This document shows, one piece after another, positions 7,819-15,857 of a DNA stretch of 54,937 nt. The DNA comes from Aminicella lysinilytica. Its GTDB lineage: Bacteria; Bacillota; Clostridia; Peptostreptococcales; Anaerovoracaceae. Under the pieces are notes generated by a model. That model was not told the DNA's origin. It was given only the letters and a program-made list of their open reading frames with translations, and did not search any database. The stretch is from NCBI RefSeq assembly GCF_004362975.1, contig NZ_SNXO01000014.1, positions 1 through 54,937 of the forward strand, given 5' to 3'. The first letter of the stretch is position 1. Each line of letters starts with the position of its first letter. Made by a program: the position numbers and the translations under genes.

Positions 7819-8457
7819 ATGAGCTATAACAAAAGGCAGACGGACAAGTTAATAAGAAGGTACGGCAAGGCGCTCTTCGCGGCAAGGGTCAATTTCGTCG
7901 ACTCCTTCGCGCCGGAGAAAAGCCGCGCCCTGGCCTTTCACAATCGTCGCCTGCGTTTGCGGCGTGTCGCGGTAGTGGCCCTTATTCTGATCCTGGCGTT
8001 CACCATGGCCCTGGGAGTAGCCAGCGCCCTGAAGCTGCAGGTGTTCAATTTTAATTTTGCGCAAAAGGCAGGCTATGCGGAGCTGGAAAACCGCGGCGCG
8101 GAAAACGGCAAATACTTCTACGAGCCGACCTACGTACCGAAGGGGTACAAGCTGACAGAGAAAATGAAGAACATTTTTGTTGGAGATACGGCGGCGACAT
8201 GGACCTATCAGGCTGGAGATAAAGCATATATCAATATTGATGAAGATAAAAGCAGGTATACTAAATTCGGTATCAACACCGAGAATTGTGTGATAGAGAA
8301 ACGTGTGATCAACGGAATAGAAGTCAGTTTGTATATGCGCACCGATACATACACGATTTCCGCGTATATGCAGATAAACGGTACATTCGTTGAAATACAC
8401 AGTAGAATAAGCAAGAACGAAATGATAGCAATAATCAAAGGCCTGCAGAAAGAATAA
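7819..8457 (+). CDS. DUF4367-type membrane protein, probable anti-sigma factor
   Basis: A 212-residue single-pass membrane protein. Residues 1-45 are basic and cytoplasmic, one transmembrane helix spans about 50-70 (VAVVALILILAFTMALGVASAL), and the rest is an exported DUF4367-like domain (YVPKGYKLTEKM at about 107-118 and a repeated beta pattern). In Clostridia such proteins typically sit directly after an ECF sigma gene and hold the sigma factor at the membrane until a surface signal arrives. That role is inferred from the two-base spacing and the topology. The start has no separate ribosome site of note beyond AAAGG in the end of the sigma gene. Confidence 0.8.
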   Translation: MSYNKRQTDKLIRRYGKALFAARVNFVDSFAPEKSRALAFHNRRLRLRRVAVVALILILAFTMALGVASALKLQVFNFNFAQKAGYAELENRGAENGKYFYEPTYVPKGYKLTEKMKNIFVGDTAATWTYQAGDKAYINIDEDKSRYTKFGINTENCVIEKRVINGIEVSLYMRTDTYTISAYMQINGTFVEIHSRISKNEMIAIIKGLQKE

Positions 8458-8494
8458 TGTACTGAAATAAAAACATAATTATTTTCGCCCCAAA

Positions 8495-8530
8495 TGTCAC
8501 AAAACGCTTCCAGCTTGCCTTTAATAGTAT
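8495..8530 (+). promoter_or_regulatory. Candidate ECF-sigma promoter upstream of the secreted-protein cluster
   Basis: TGTCACA (8495-8501), followed about 17 bases later by the CCTTTAATAG block, resembles promoters read by clostridial ECF factors rather than the TTGACA/TATAAT type. It lies 38 bases after the anti-sigma gene and 135 bases or more before the first secreted protein gene. A tiny reading frame with a good ribosome site (ATG at 8564, four codons then TAG) lies in the predicted leader. Assignment by pattern only. Confidence 0.35.
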
Positions 8531-8666
8531 AGAAGGTAGAACAAAAAGCATTTTGTGGGAGTGATGAAAATGACATAGCGACATTTACGATTTGTAAAGC
8601 TGTAAAATACTAGGCAGTATTGACGGCTGATTTTATTACTATTTCTTATTAAGAAAGGAAAACGAC

Positions 8667-9506
8667 ATGAATAGCAAGATTAATAAAAAAATTTTAACGA
8701 TTGCAGTAGCAGTGGCGATGATCATTGCAACAATGCCAGTGACTATATTCGCGAGTGACTCGGTTATATCTGCGGAAAAGATTGAAACGCTTGCTGGAGA
8801 AAATTTAAATTCGAGCTCATTACGATCTGTGGAGTCGGATTTGAATAGCCTACAGCAGGTTGGCATAGCTGAGGATATGGTCAGCGAAATTAATGTTACC
8901 TCAAAAAGCAATGAGTTTACTATTGATTTTGGCACAACACAGGATGTGATAACCATGGAACAAAATACAAGTGATTCCATTTCATATACTGTACGTGAAG
9001 GCAGTAAAGTTGATCATTGTGAATATCTGTCAGACGGATCATTTGTTCTTGATGGCTATAAAGTTCAGGTTGAGACAGTGTCAGAGAATATAGCAGGCAA
9101 TCCAATAGTCTTGAGTAGAGCTGGATACAGGAGTTCTAAGTCACTATCTCCTATGAGTGGACATAGTGCGAGTGATTATAAGACCCTCCTAGCATCTGGT
9201 TCGCAGAATATTGCTTTGGGTAAAGCCTTAGACAAACTGACAGCAGGGGCATTATGGGGTGTTTTAACAACAATGGCTATGCCATACAGCCTTTTGGGGC
9301 ATGTTGCTCGTGCAGCTAGCACAGCAAAGAACATATATGATGTCATAAAGGCTGCGCATCCTTCATCAACGGCTATTTCTTGCTATTATAAAACATTTAT
9401 AGCAGGCTCCATGGACTATCAGTATCGCACTAAGGTTTATTCGTTGAAAAATAATAAAGGCGCATACGCACCACAGAATACTTACGAACATTTCGTTGTA
9501 ATTTAG
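8667..9506 (+). CDS. Secreted protein of unknown function with hydrophobic C-terminal helix
   Basis: A 279-residue exported protein. A Sec signal peptide (basic MNSKINKK, then a hydrophobic core) ends at about residue 30 with cleavage after IFA. Residues 35-150 are polar and beta-like. A Gly/Ala-rich hydrophobic stretch at about 192-225 (ALWGVLTTMAMPYSLLGH) could insert in a membrane. The tail is rich in Tyr and ends in HFVVI. The build - signal, polar region, membrane-active stretch, aromatic tail - recalls secreted bacteriocin-like proteins such as the geobacillin-26 group, but I cannot establish homology. A ribosome site (AAAGGAAAA) precedes the ATG. Codons are AT-rich like the rest of this island. 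Confidence 0.75.
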   Translation: MNSKINKKILTIAVAVAMIIATMPVTIFASDSVISAEKIETLAGENLNSSSLRSVESDLNSLQQVGIAEDMVSEINVTSKSNEFTIDFGTTQDVITMEQNTSDSISYTVREGSKVDHCEYLSDGSFVLDGYKVQVETVSENIAGNPIVLSRAGYRSSKSLSPMSGHSASDYKTLLASGSQNIALGKALDKLTAGALWGVLTTMAMPYSLLGHVARAASTAKNIYDVIKAAHPSSTAISCYYKTFIAGSMDYQYRTKVYSLKNNKGAYAPQNTYEHFVVI

Positions 9507-9529
9507 ACCCGGGGAAAAGTTCTGTAATG

Positions 9530-9569
9530 GCGCAAACGGCTAATTGGTTTTTGGGTTTGCCGTTTGCGC
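9530..9569 (+). other. Strong intergenic hairpin without a T-tract
   Basis: An 11-bp perfect stem, GCGCAAACGGC (9530-9540) with its complement at 9559-9569, encloses an 18-base loop. No run of T follows, so it is not a typical intrinsic terminator. It could protect or process the mRNA between the secreted protein and the following membrane protein, or pause polymerase. Confidence 0.6.
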
Positions 9570-9617
9570 TGATAGATAATTGCTCGTAAACAAAGATAAT
9601 TAGAAAGGGGAAATATC

Positions 9618-10046
9618 ATGGAGAACTATGAGAAATATGACAAGCATCTGAGGTACGCAATGTTTGTAGCGTATATAGCAAACATACTGGTTCCGATAGT
9701 TGCTTTGTTCGTAGGGATAGCATCTGGTTCAGAGGCGAAAATGGATTCAATACTGGGAGTCAATATCGCTACATCGATCGTGTTTACGGTTATAATGCTG
9801 CTGTTGATAGCGTTGAATCTGATAAATGTTATCAAGCGTAAGGATACGCCACATAGGAAGAGGCAGATCGCTACATATATCGTAATATTAGTATCATTTA
9901 TCATTGGAGCACTTTCTTTGATATTATCCAAGAATCTGACATCAGATGCAGCTCTGATTGCTACAGGTGTATCCTATGTGGCATACGGCGTTGCGAACGG
10001 TGCTTTCTGGAAATACATAATAGATAATGTTCGCTTTAAGTATTAG
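9618..10046 (+). CDS. Four-helix membrane protein of unknown function
   Basis: A 142-residue integral membrane protein with four predicted helices at about 15-37, 47-70, 85-104 and 113-132, and short polar ends. AAAGGGG lies ten bases before the ATG. I recognise no family. It follows the secreted protein at 8667-9506, and such pairing of an exported protein with a small membrane protein is the arrangement used by bacteriocin immunity pairs. Here that is only a hypothesis. Confidence 0.7.
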   Translation: MENYEKYDKHLRYAMFVAYIANILVPIVALFVGIASGSEAKMDSILGVNIATSIVFTVIMLLLIALNLINVIKRKDTPHRKRQIATYIVILVSFIIGALSLILSKNLTSDAALIATGVSYVAYGVANGAFWKYIIDNVRFKY

Positions 10047-10157
10047 TATAACCGGTGGTTGTATAAATGTTAGTGTGATGATTACTATGCAATATATAAC
10101 TATCACTTTAAGCAATATAAGAAAGAATGATAATTAAGGTTTTTATGGAGGATTAAA

Positions 10158-10580
10158 ATGAAAAAAATATTTAAAGTGTTAATTACAATGGTGTCAATCG
10201 TGTTGCTAAGTTGTAACTGTTTTGCTGCAGATTTGACTACCCCTGTAGACGAGGTTGTTATAGAGCCTGTAGTAACTGTAGATTCTTACAATGTTTCGTT
10301 ATCACTTTCAAATAGTAATGCAATATGCACTGTCAAAGTAGAGCCTTCTGTGGCTCAAATAAGCAAAATAGTGGTTGCGGAACAATTAGTGAACAAAGGC
10401 GGAGATGTCAAAGATTCTTACAATAAGACGATTACTGCTATCAGCACTAGGGTAAGCTTTTGCCATGTATTTAAACTCAGTGCACACAGTACATACCATA
10501 TCAAATATTCGATTAAAACGTATAAGTCAGGGAAACTTAAGGATTCAATCAGCGGTACAAGTAGTAGCGTGAAGTATTAG
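10158..10580 (+). CDS. Small secreted protein of unknown function
   Basis: A 140-residue protein with a signal peptide of about 24 residues (MKKIFKVLITMVSIVLLSCN, cleavage likely after CFAA). The LLSC sequence weakly resembles a lipobox, but Leu at the -2 position is unusual, so ordinary secretion is favoured. The mature part is rich in Ser, Thr and Val, with alternating hydrophobic residues that suggest an immunoglobulin- or fibronectin-like beta sandwich. A good GGAGG precedes the ATG. It lies between membrane-protein and secreted-protein genes of the same island. No family recognised. Confidence 0.7.
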   Translation: MKKIFKVLITMVSIVLLSCNCFAADLTTPVDEVVIEPVVTVDSYNVSLSLSNSNAICTVKVEPSVAQISKIVVAEQLVNKGGDVKDSYNKTITAISTRVSFCHVFKLSAHSTYHIKYSIKTYKSGKLKDSISGTSSSVKY

Positions 10581-10618
10581 AGCAATGTTGATTTATGTTT
10601 TACAAGGGAGGAAATGAT

Positions 10619-11515
10619 ATGAAAAAAATTTTAGTGTTTACAATATCAGTCTGTTTATGCTTCGGAATGTCTACAATGGTTTACGCAGATGATAGTTTGG
10701 TATCGTACATAGGAGATACTGACAAATATATAGCACCGTTATTTACTTCAGAGGCTAACGAGGTCACAGTATCCGAGCGCGATATGATTGTGTACTTACA
10801 GGGTAAGACAGATCGAGAATTGAAAGATATAGGATATACAAATTCTGAAGTTAATGAGCTGAGAGAGATTAATGATGTTGAAGTACTAAATGAAGCAAAA
10901 AAGTGTACAGATGAAGAGCTTGGAAGTAGAGGGCTAACTGAAAGGCAGATATATGTCATACGAAATGAAAGTGATGCACAATTAGCAGCTAAGGAAGTGT
11001 ACGGGAAAGTAACATATACGATAAATAAAGTTACATATAGTTACTCATCTGGCAATACTGTACTTAAAATCAAGGCAGCATGGAAATGGTCCTCTAGGCC
11101 AGTGTGTACTTTTATTGATTCTTTAGCCACAACAACAAGCGTATCTGATTTTTTAGTAACTGCATCAAGTGGAACTGTTAATTATAGAATGTCGCCGTCA
11201 GGTAGCGCAAAAAAGACTAAATCTCTTAGTGTGCATACCAAAAATTCTGGAATAGGTGCATATGCTGATTTTTCTACCGAGACTACTTTCACAGATACAA
11301 CGCATCCTCGTCCAACGACAATATTTGCTTATGACGGTTCAATCAATGTTTCTTACAAGGCAACAAAAAAGATAAAATCGGTCGGTATTAGTACATTATA
11401 TGGTCATTGTACTATTGCAATGACACCTAGTGTTAGCTTTGACGGTACTGGCGGGATTTCCTTTTCTACATCCATGTCATATGGACCAGAAGCTTATCAA
11501 CGACTTACTTTATAA
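10619..11515 (+). CDS. Secreted protein, homologue of the one at 30440-31213
   Basis: A 298-residue exported protein. The start at 10619 is chosen because AAGGGAGG lies just upstream; the frame is open to 10595. The signal peptide is cleaved after VYA at about residue 23. Residues 56-84 (SERDMIVYLQGKTDRELKDI onward) and about 89-118 (EAKKCTDEELGSRGLTERQI) are two copies of a helical repeat of the form KTDxELxxxGYxxxEIxxIR. From about 128 a beta-rich domain begins YGKVTYTI. It includes WKWSSRPV and, near the C-terminus, YGHCTIAMTPSVSF. All these also occur in the 30440-31213 protein, which has only one copy of the helical repeat. A 53-residue two-helix membrane protein follows. No known family recognised. 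Confidence 0.8.
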   Translation: MKKILVFTISVCLCFGMSTMVYADDSLVSYIGDTDKYIAPLFTSEANEVTVSERDMIVYLQGKTDRELKDIGYTNSEVNELREINDVEVLNEAKKCTDEELGSRGLTERQIYVIRNESDAQLAAKEVYGKVTYTINKVTYSYSSGNTVLKIKAAWKWSSRPVCTFIDSLATTTSVSDFLVTASSGTVNYRMSPSGSAKKTKSLSVHTKNSGIGAYADFSTETTFTDTTHPRPTTIFAYDGSINVSYKATKKIKSVGISTLYGHCTIAMTPSVSFDGTGGISFSTSMSYGPEAYQRLTL

Positions 11516-11580
11516 ATTTAGCCAATATAGGCATAATATACCTATAATAAGCGGAATTTTATTTATTTGGAGGTGAGACA

Positions 11581-11742
11581 ATGAATCATACATTTACTTG
11601 GGCACTGCCAGCCCTGACTGTTGTACTTGGGATCGGAGTATATTCATGCACTAACGGAAACGTGGCATTGAGTATTATCGCAGCACTGGTACCGATAGCC
11701 TTTGGTATCGGGTTGATATGTGACAGACTAAAAGACAAGTAA
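11581..11742 (+). CDS. 53-residue two-helix membrane protein
   Basis: A short gene with a strong ribosome site (TTTGGAGGTGAGACA before the ATG) encodes a 53-residue protein. Two hydrophobic segments (about 6-24 and 28-47) are separated by the polar CTNGN turn, and the tail DRLKDK is charged. It lies 65 bases after the secreted protein gene. The homologous secreted gene at 30440 is also followed by a 53-residue two-helix protein, so the pairing looks functional, for example as an immunity, export or anchoring partner. Sequence identity between the two small proteins is not obvious. Confidence 0.7.
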   Translation: MNHTFTWALPALTVVLGIGVYSCTNGNVALSIIAALVPIAFGIGLICDRLKDK

Positions 11743-11874
11743 CCATTGATGCGCGATTATACATGGGAGGGCTGAGGTGCTTTAAAATTTATGCTTCAGC
11801 GATTATTTGTAATAAAACGATCGACCATGATGTCCTGAAGTTGCTTTATTCCCCATGAATCAAAGGAAAGTACG

Positions 11875-12062
11875 ATGATAAAATATTTTGCCCAAAATGT
11901 GGATCAACAGAGATCGAGTTGATTTCAACGCACCATGAAAAAACTGCAAGTATGTGGAAAGTGATAGCATTTGGCCTTACTGCTTTCATGGATAAGAATA
12001 TACAAGAAAGCTGCGAAGAATATAAATGCGAAAATTGCGGGGCTGAGTTTCAAATCAAATAG
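11875..12062 (+). pseudogene. Frameshifted zinc-ribbon protein gene
   Basis: The reading frame ending at the TAG of 12060-12062 encodes a small zinc ribbon: CPKCGS near the start, about 38 residues later YKCENCGAEF, and a hydrophobic stretch (MWKVIAFGLTAF) between. That frame has no start codon: an in-frame TGA lies a few codons upstream of the first cysteine. An ATG at 11875 with AAAGGAAAG just before it reads into the wrong frame, and one extra T in the run 11886-11889 would join it to give MIKYFCPKCGST. The gene is therefore most simply a one-base frameshift, either real or a sequencing error. The rest of the 11743-12089 gap shows nothing else. Confidence 0.6.
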
Positions 12063-12089
12063 CAGAATCAAACACGGAGGAGATTAATT

Positions 12090-12578
12090 ATGAGAAAGAA
12101 CAGAGAAAAAGAGATAATACAAGTTTCAGCAAAGGATTTTCGTACAGAACAGATATTACGCATTGCGCTTTTACTGGAATTTATTGTCGCGATTTTCGTG
12201 ATAATCGATGTTATTGCAGACATGAAATGGAGCGTTTCCGATAATAAGGGACTATGCATGATCATCATCGTCCTGGCAGTCGTAGGCATATTTTGTGTCA
12301 TAGGCCTGCTGTATATCAGGCACATTATTAAAATAGTACAGCCTTGGCAAAAGATAAAAAGAGAAATCACAGGGGTGGCTCTTGGCTCTGCGTTAAATCT
12401 CGTTTCATTTATCCTCGTGATATTCATGCCACACAGCGCCGAAGGCACCCAGCAGACAACCATAGATATAATCATGATTATTTGCCTTGCACTCGCTGCT
12501 ACGCTGTATCAATATGGCGTCGACAGTATCAGATCCAAGTTTGACTTTGAAATTGATAATCAGCAGGTATGGAAATGA
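12090..12578 (+). CDS. Four-helix membrane protein of unknown function
   Basis: A 162-residue integral membrane protein. A basic N-terminus (MRKNREKE) is followed by helices at about 22-43, 54-76, 91-113 and 122-141, then a polar tail. CGGAGGAG precedes the ATG with good spacing. The next gene overlaps it by ten bases, so the two are co-translated. I recognise no family; topology and context suggest it acts with the DUF4829-like protein downstream. Confidence 0.7.
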   Translation: MRKNREKEIIQVSAKDFRTEQILRIALLLEFIVAIFVIIDVIADMKWSVSDNKGLCMIIIVLAVVGIFCVIGLLYIRHIIKIVQPWQKIKREITGVALGSALNLVSFILVIFMPHSAEGTQQTTIDIIMIICLALAATLYQYGVDSIRSKFDFEIDNQQVWK

Positions 12579-13060
12579 AGAAGAATAATTTAAGGCGTGA
12601 GGTCCCGTCAGTGATAAAAACCGTGATACTCTTATCGCTGGTGCCGATCCTTGCCATCGTAATGTACAGCAATTATCATATGGGTCTGTCCCAGACACAG
12701 ATCGAAGCTCCGTCGTCGCTTTCCGCTCAGGAAACTGTGAGGCTGTACTTTTACTATTGCAATGTCAACGATGAGGCCGGCAGGCATAGTCTCTGGAACG
12801 GATTGGTCAGCTCTCTTGGAGAACCCGAGGCAAACCCCGATAAGTCGCGAAAAGGCGATACGATTCTTTTCAAAGTCAGGCAGGTGCAGGACAAGCGCAT
12901 GAACCCCGGCGAGGTTATGTTCTACGTGGATTTCAGGAACAAAGAAATCGGCAGGGCATCCATGTATATGAAACTACATAAGGAAAAGGGCCGGTGGAAG
13001 ATCTACACCGCCGGAAGCAACCGCGGAATCATCGCATCCTACGATCGCAAGGTCACATAA
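12569..13060 (+). CDS. Membrane-anchored DUF4829-like protein
   Basis: A 163-residue protein with one N-terminal transmembrane anchor (about 17-36) and an exported domain. The sequence AQETVRLYFYYCNVNDEAG at about 50-68 matches the start of DUF4829-type domains, an NTF2-like fold of unknown role found on clostridial surfaces. The remainder (KGDTILFKVRQVQ, GEVMFYVDFRNK) is a beta sheet consistent with that. Its start overlaps the previous gene by ten bases; ATGs at 12569 and 12575 are both possible. The stop lies one base from the stop of the convergent gene, so no terminator separates them. Confidence 0.7.
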   Translation: MEMKKNNLRREVPSVIKTVILLSLVPILAIVMYSNYHMGLSQTQIEAPSSLSAQETVRLYFYYCNVNDEAGRHSLWNGLVSSLGEPEANPDKSRKGDTILFKVRQVQDKRMNPGEVMFYVDFRNKEIGRASMYMKLHKEKGRWKIYTAGSNRGIIASYDRKVT

Positions 13061-13061
13061 A

Positions 13062-13928
13062 CTATTGCAGATTTGCGGCAGAGGCCGCATCCACATGGTC
13101 AACTATTTCCCTGGCGGCATTACGATCGAATTGCTGCCTGGTAGTTACAATATAAGCCTCAACGTTATAGTCCGCGAAATAAAAGACCTTAGTAAACACT
13201 ACATAAGTGACGCCGTTTTCTCTATCCTTGCTTTCACTGTAATATATCCCCTTGGTGCCCCTGACCGTCTCGTCGCTCGGCGTCATCTGGTTATCAGCGT
13301 ATTTTATGTCATTGGCCGTAGTACTCTCATAGGACACGCGGACAGTATAACTGGCCACATCAGTATCCCCATCATAAAGAGAGAAATTACATTCATCGTA
13401 TTGGTACGAACTGTCGTCTTCATTGTCGTCTGTGACGGCGTCTTCTGTCCATGCCTTGTTTAGCTGGAAACTCAGTCCGTCAAATTCATAGGTTTTCAGA
13501 TCGGCAGAATGGTCGTAGTCCCCCAGGCCTGTCGGCGCCAGGGGGCTTAATGGCGAAATGAACCATATCACCAGAAGAAGTATTATAATTACAGGCACAA
13601 AAGCCAGCTTGTTTATGTGCTTTGCCGGCTTTTTCACTCCGGCGGCCGCAGGCTGTATCGCCGGATCTGTCGGTTGGGTTGCAGTATCCGTCTCTTGCTC
13701 TTGCGGATCTTTTTGAAAGTGCATGTAGACTCCGTGGCTTTCACTGCCGTCATCAGCGCCATCGTCCGAGTCTTCATCGAAATCATCAAAATCGCTTTCA
13801 GTACTGCTCTTCCCATAAGTATCCATAAATTGGGCCAGATCGTCAGCACGTTCGCCCGTGTCCAGCTTCCCATCATTGTCAATATCAAATCCAAATCCGA
13901 AAAATCCAGGATCATTCTTATCAAACAT
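13062..13928 (-). CDS. Single-pass membrane protein with EF-hand-like N-terminus
   Basis: A 288-residue protein. The N-terminus contains DIDNDGKLDTGE (about 16-27), an EF-hand/dockerin-like calcium loop. A very acidic segment (about 40-65) and a Pro/Thr/Gln linker follow. One transmembrane helix lies at about 108-126 and an exported domain of about 150 residues completes it. The order puts the calcium loop on the cytoplasmic side if the orientation is the usual one for a basic flank (KKPAKHINK precedes the helix). The exported part has no recognised family but shows alternating beta patterns. A strong ribosome site (TTGGAGGT) supports the start. Confidence 0.75.
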   Translation of the reverse strand: MFDKNDPGFFGFGFDIDNDGKLDTGERADDLAQFMDTYGKSSTESDFDDFDEDSDDGADDGSESHGVYMHFQKDPQEQETDTATQPTDPAIQPAAAGVKKPAKHINKLAFVPVIIILLLVIWFISPLSPLAPTGLGDYDHSADLKTYEFDGLSFQLNKAWTEDAVTDDNEDDSSYQYDECNFSLYDGDTDVASYTVRVSYESTTANDIKYADNQMTPSDETVRGTKGIYYSESKDRENGVTYVVFTKVFYFADYNVEAYIVTTRQQFDRNAAREIVDHVDAASAANLQ

Positions 13929-14069
13929 ATTCGCATACCTCCAAGAGACATTCTACTACTAACCTATGGATAAGACAACAGGTATGGCTGGTTGATTATT
14001 GGGGGTAATCGTGTTATGCTATATCCGTTATATGTTTAACAATAATTATATATAAAGGAACGTGTTGAT

Positions 14070-15857
14070 TTGGAGCAAAGTAATAAATTCGTACAAACTT
14101 CAGACGGTAGATTGCAGTTCATCGGAGAAAAACTGCTGGACTTTGTGGACGTGAAAAGCAGAGATCCTTTTGCCTTCCCTGCAAGCAAACTTAAAGAAAA
14201 CGACATGGTCTTTTTGTTTTTCAGGGATGTGACTACACTGACTAAGAAAGTGACCGGCCTTTTGAAGAAGCTTCGCATTGAGGAGCTGCCTGAAGAGGGC
14301 TGGCTTTTCGCGTGCGCAGTTTGCCAAAGCGCTATATCGCCTATATATTTTTCCGGACAGGAATTGCCAAAACAGATATGCGAGACAGTTTATTGCAATC
14401 AGCATATAAAGGCGGAGATCAGGAAGAACGCTTTGCGGATGGTCGTCAATCAACAGGCCGTTGAGCTATCGCTTGATGTGTGCCCTGACCAGTGCATGAT
14501 CTGTAATCAGCGAGGCATCAAGTATTTCTACAGCAGCGGCCAAGGCGAAAGCAGGGAATCTATAGAGGAACTGCTGTCGGGCAAAGAGTACAGGGGCTTT
14601 TATAAAAAAAGCATACTCAATAATGTGGGTATGCATGTGGATAAAATATTCTGTGAGGATTTCCTATCACTATTAAAGGAAAACGCAGCTGGTCCGGCTG
14701 TAATAAAACTGCGGAATGAATATCTTTCCGTGACCAAGGCGGAGACACAGCAAGGGCCAGACAGAGTGATAACATATCAGATCCTATCTAAAGCGGCCCT
14801 TTTGTCCCAAATAGAAAAGGACAGTAATGAGTATCTTAGAATAGACTCGGCAGAGCATAGGAACTCTGACATCAGCCCATATTCCTTGGACATCGATTTC
14901 AGCGGCAATGATGAAAAGGTCCAGCGGGTGAAGTATCTGGTGCAGAAATCCTGCAGGACCAATGCAGCCATTTTTCTTGGCGGCGAGAGCGGCACCGGCA
15001 AGACTTTTTTGGCTAGAGGCATACACAATAATAGTTTGCGTAGGGATAAACCATTTGTTCATGTCAACTGTGCGGCCATTTCCTACAACCTTATTGAGAG
15101 TGAGCTTTTCGGATACGAGGCCGGATCATTTACGGGAGCCAACAAAGGCGGTAAGAAGGGATACTTCGAAGCAGCCGACGGAGGCACATTGTTCCTGGAT
15201 GAGATCGGAGAGATACCCTATTCACTTCAGGGCAAGCTTCTGGAGGCCTTGCAGAGTAAATGCTACTATCGAGTAGGAGGAACAGAAAAAGTAAGTGTGG
15301 ATGTGAGACTTATTACCGCTACCAATAAAGACTTGAAAAAGGAAATAGATGAGCATTGCTTCAGGGAAGACCTGTTTTACAGGATCAATGTTTTCCCTAT
15401 AGAGTTGCCTCCTCTGCGGGAGAGAATGGACTCGCTACACTATATTATTTCGGATTTGCTGCCTGACATTTGCAGCGACTTCGGTATAGAACCGTTACTG
15501 GTCAGTGAACAGGCTTTGAACAAAATGAAAGAGTATGATTGGCCGGGGAACATCAGGGAACTGGACAATACTTTGAAGAAGGCGGCATTGTTATGTGATG
15601 GTAAGATTATCAGGCCGGATGATGTGATATTGCCAAAGGCAGGAAATCCTGATGCCGCGGGCGGCTCTCTTAAGGAGCGGTGCAGTCTCTTCGAGAAGAA
15701 TATAATTGCCGAAACCTTAAAGCGCACCGGAGGCGACAGGAGGAAAACAGCTGAGATCTTGAAGGTGAGCAAAACCAGTCTCTTCGAGAAAATAAAGAAA
15801 TACGATTTGGATAAATGGGAGGTTGATGAAAACGATGCTTCTGGAAATGATAAATAA
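14070..15857 (+). CDS. Sigma-54-dependent transcriptional activator with cysteine-rich sensor region
   Basis: A 595-residue bacterial enhancer-binding protein. The AAA+ core lies at about 270-505: Walker A GESGTGKT (305-312), the sigma-54 contact loop GSFTGA (352-357, with Ser for the usual Ala of GAFTGA), Walker [11 protein letters not shown] (371-380), and arginine-finger region [10 protein letters not shown] (431-440). A Fis-type helix-turn-helix ends the protein (about 555-585). The N-terminal 260 residues match no sensor I know. They contain cysteines at 82, 85, 104, 109, 138, 142, 145 and 195, in CxxC-like spacings that suggest metal or redox sensing. The start is a TTG with AAAGGAA upstream; no earlier ATG exists. 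It probably drives the promoter at 16769-16784. Confidence 0.93.
   Translation: MEQSNKFVQTSDGRLQFIGEKLLDFVDVKSRDPFAFPASKLKENDMVFLFFRDVTTLTKKVTGLLKKLRIEELPEEGWLFACAVCQSAISPIYFSGQELPKQICETVYCNQHIKAEIRKNALRMVVNQQAVELSLDVCPDQCMICNQRGIKYFYSSGQGESRESIEELLSGKEYRGFYKKSILNNVGMHVDKIFCEDFLSLLKENAAGPAVIKLRNEYLSVTKAETQQGPDRVITYQILSKAALLSQIEKDSNEYLRIDSAEHRNSDISPYSLDIDFSGNDEKVQRVKYLVQKSCRTNAAIFLGGESGTGKTFLARGIHNNSLRRDKPFVHVNCAAISYNLIESELFGYEAGSFTGANKGGKKGYFEAADGGTLFLDEIGEIPYSLQGKLLEALQSKCYYRVGGTEKVSVDVRLITATNKDLKKEIDEHCFREDLFYRINVFPIELPPLRERMDSLHYIISDLLPDICSDFGIEPLLVSEQALNKMKEYDWPGNIRELDNTLKKAALLCDGKIIRPDDVILPKAGNPDAAGGSLKERCSLFEKNIIAETLKRTGGDRRKTAEILKVSKTSLFEKIKKYDLDKWEVDENDASGNDK

Noticed and set aside
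11743-11874. In-frame TGA upstream of the zinc ribbon read as selenocysteine or read-through
   Set aside because: No selenocysteine insertion structure was recognised, TGA is a normal stop here, and the ATG with a ribosome site at 11875 gives a simpler one-base frameshift explanation.
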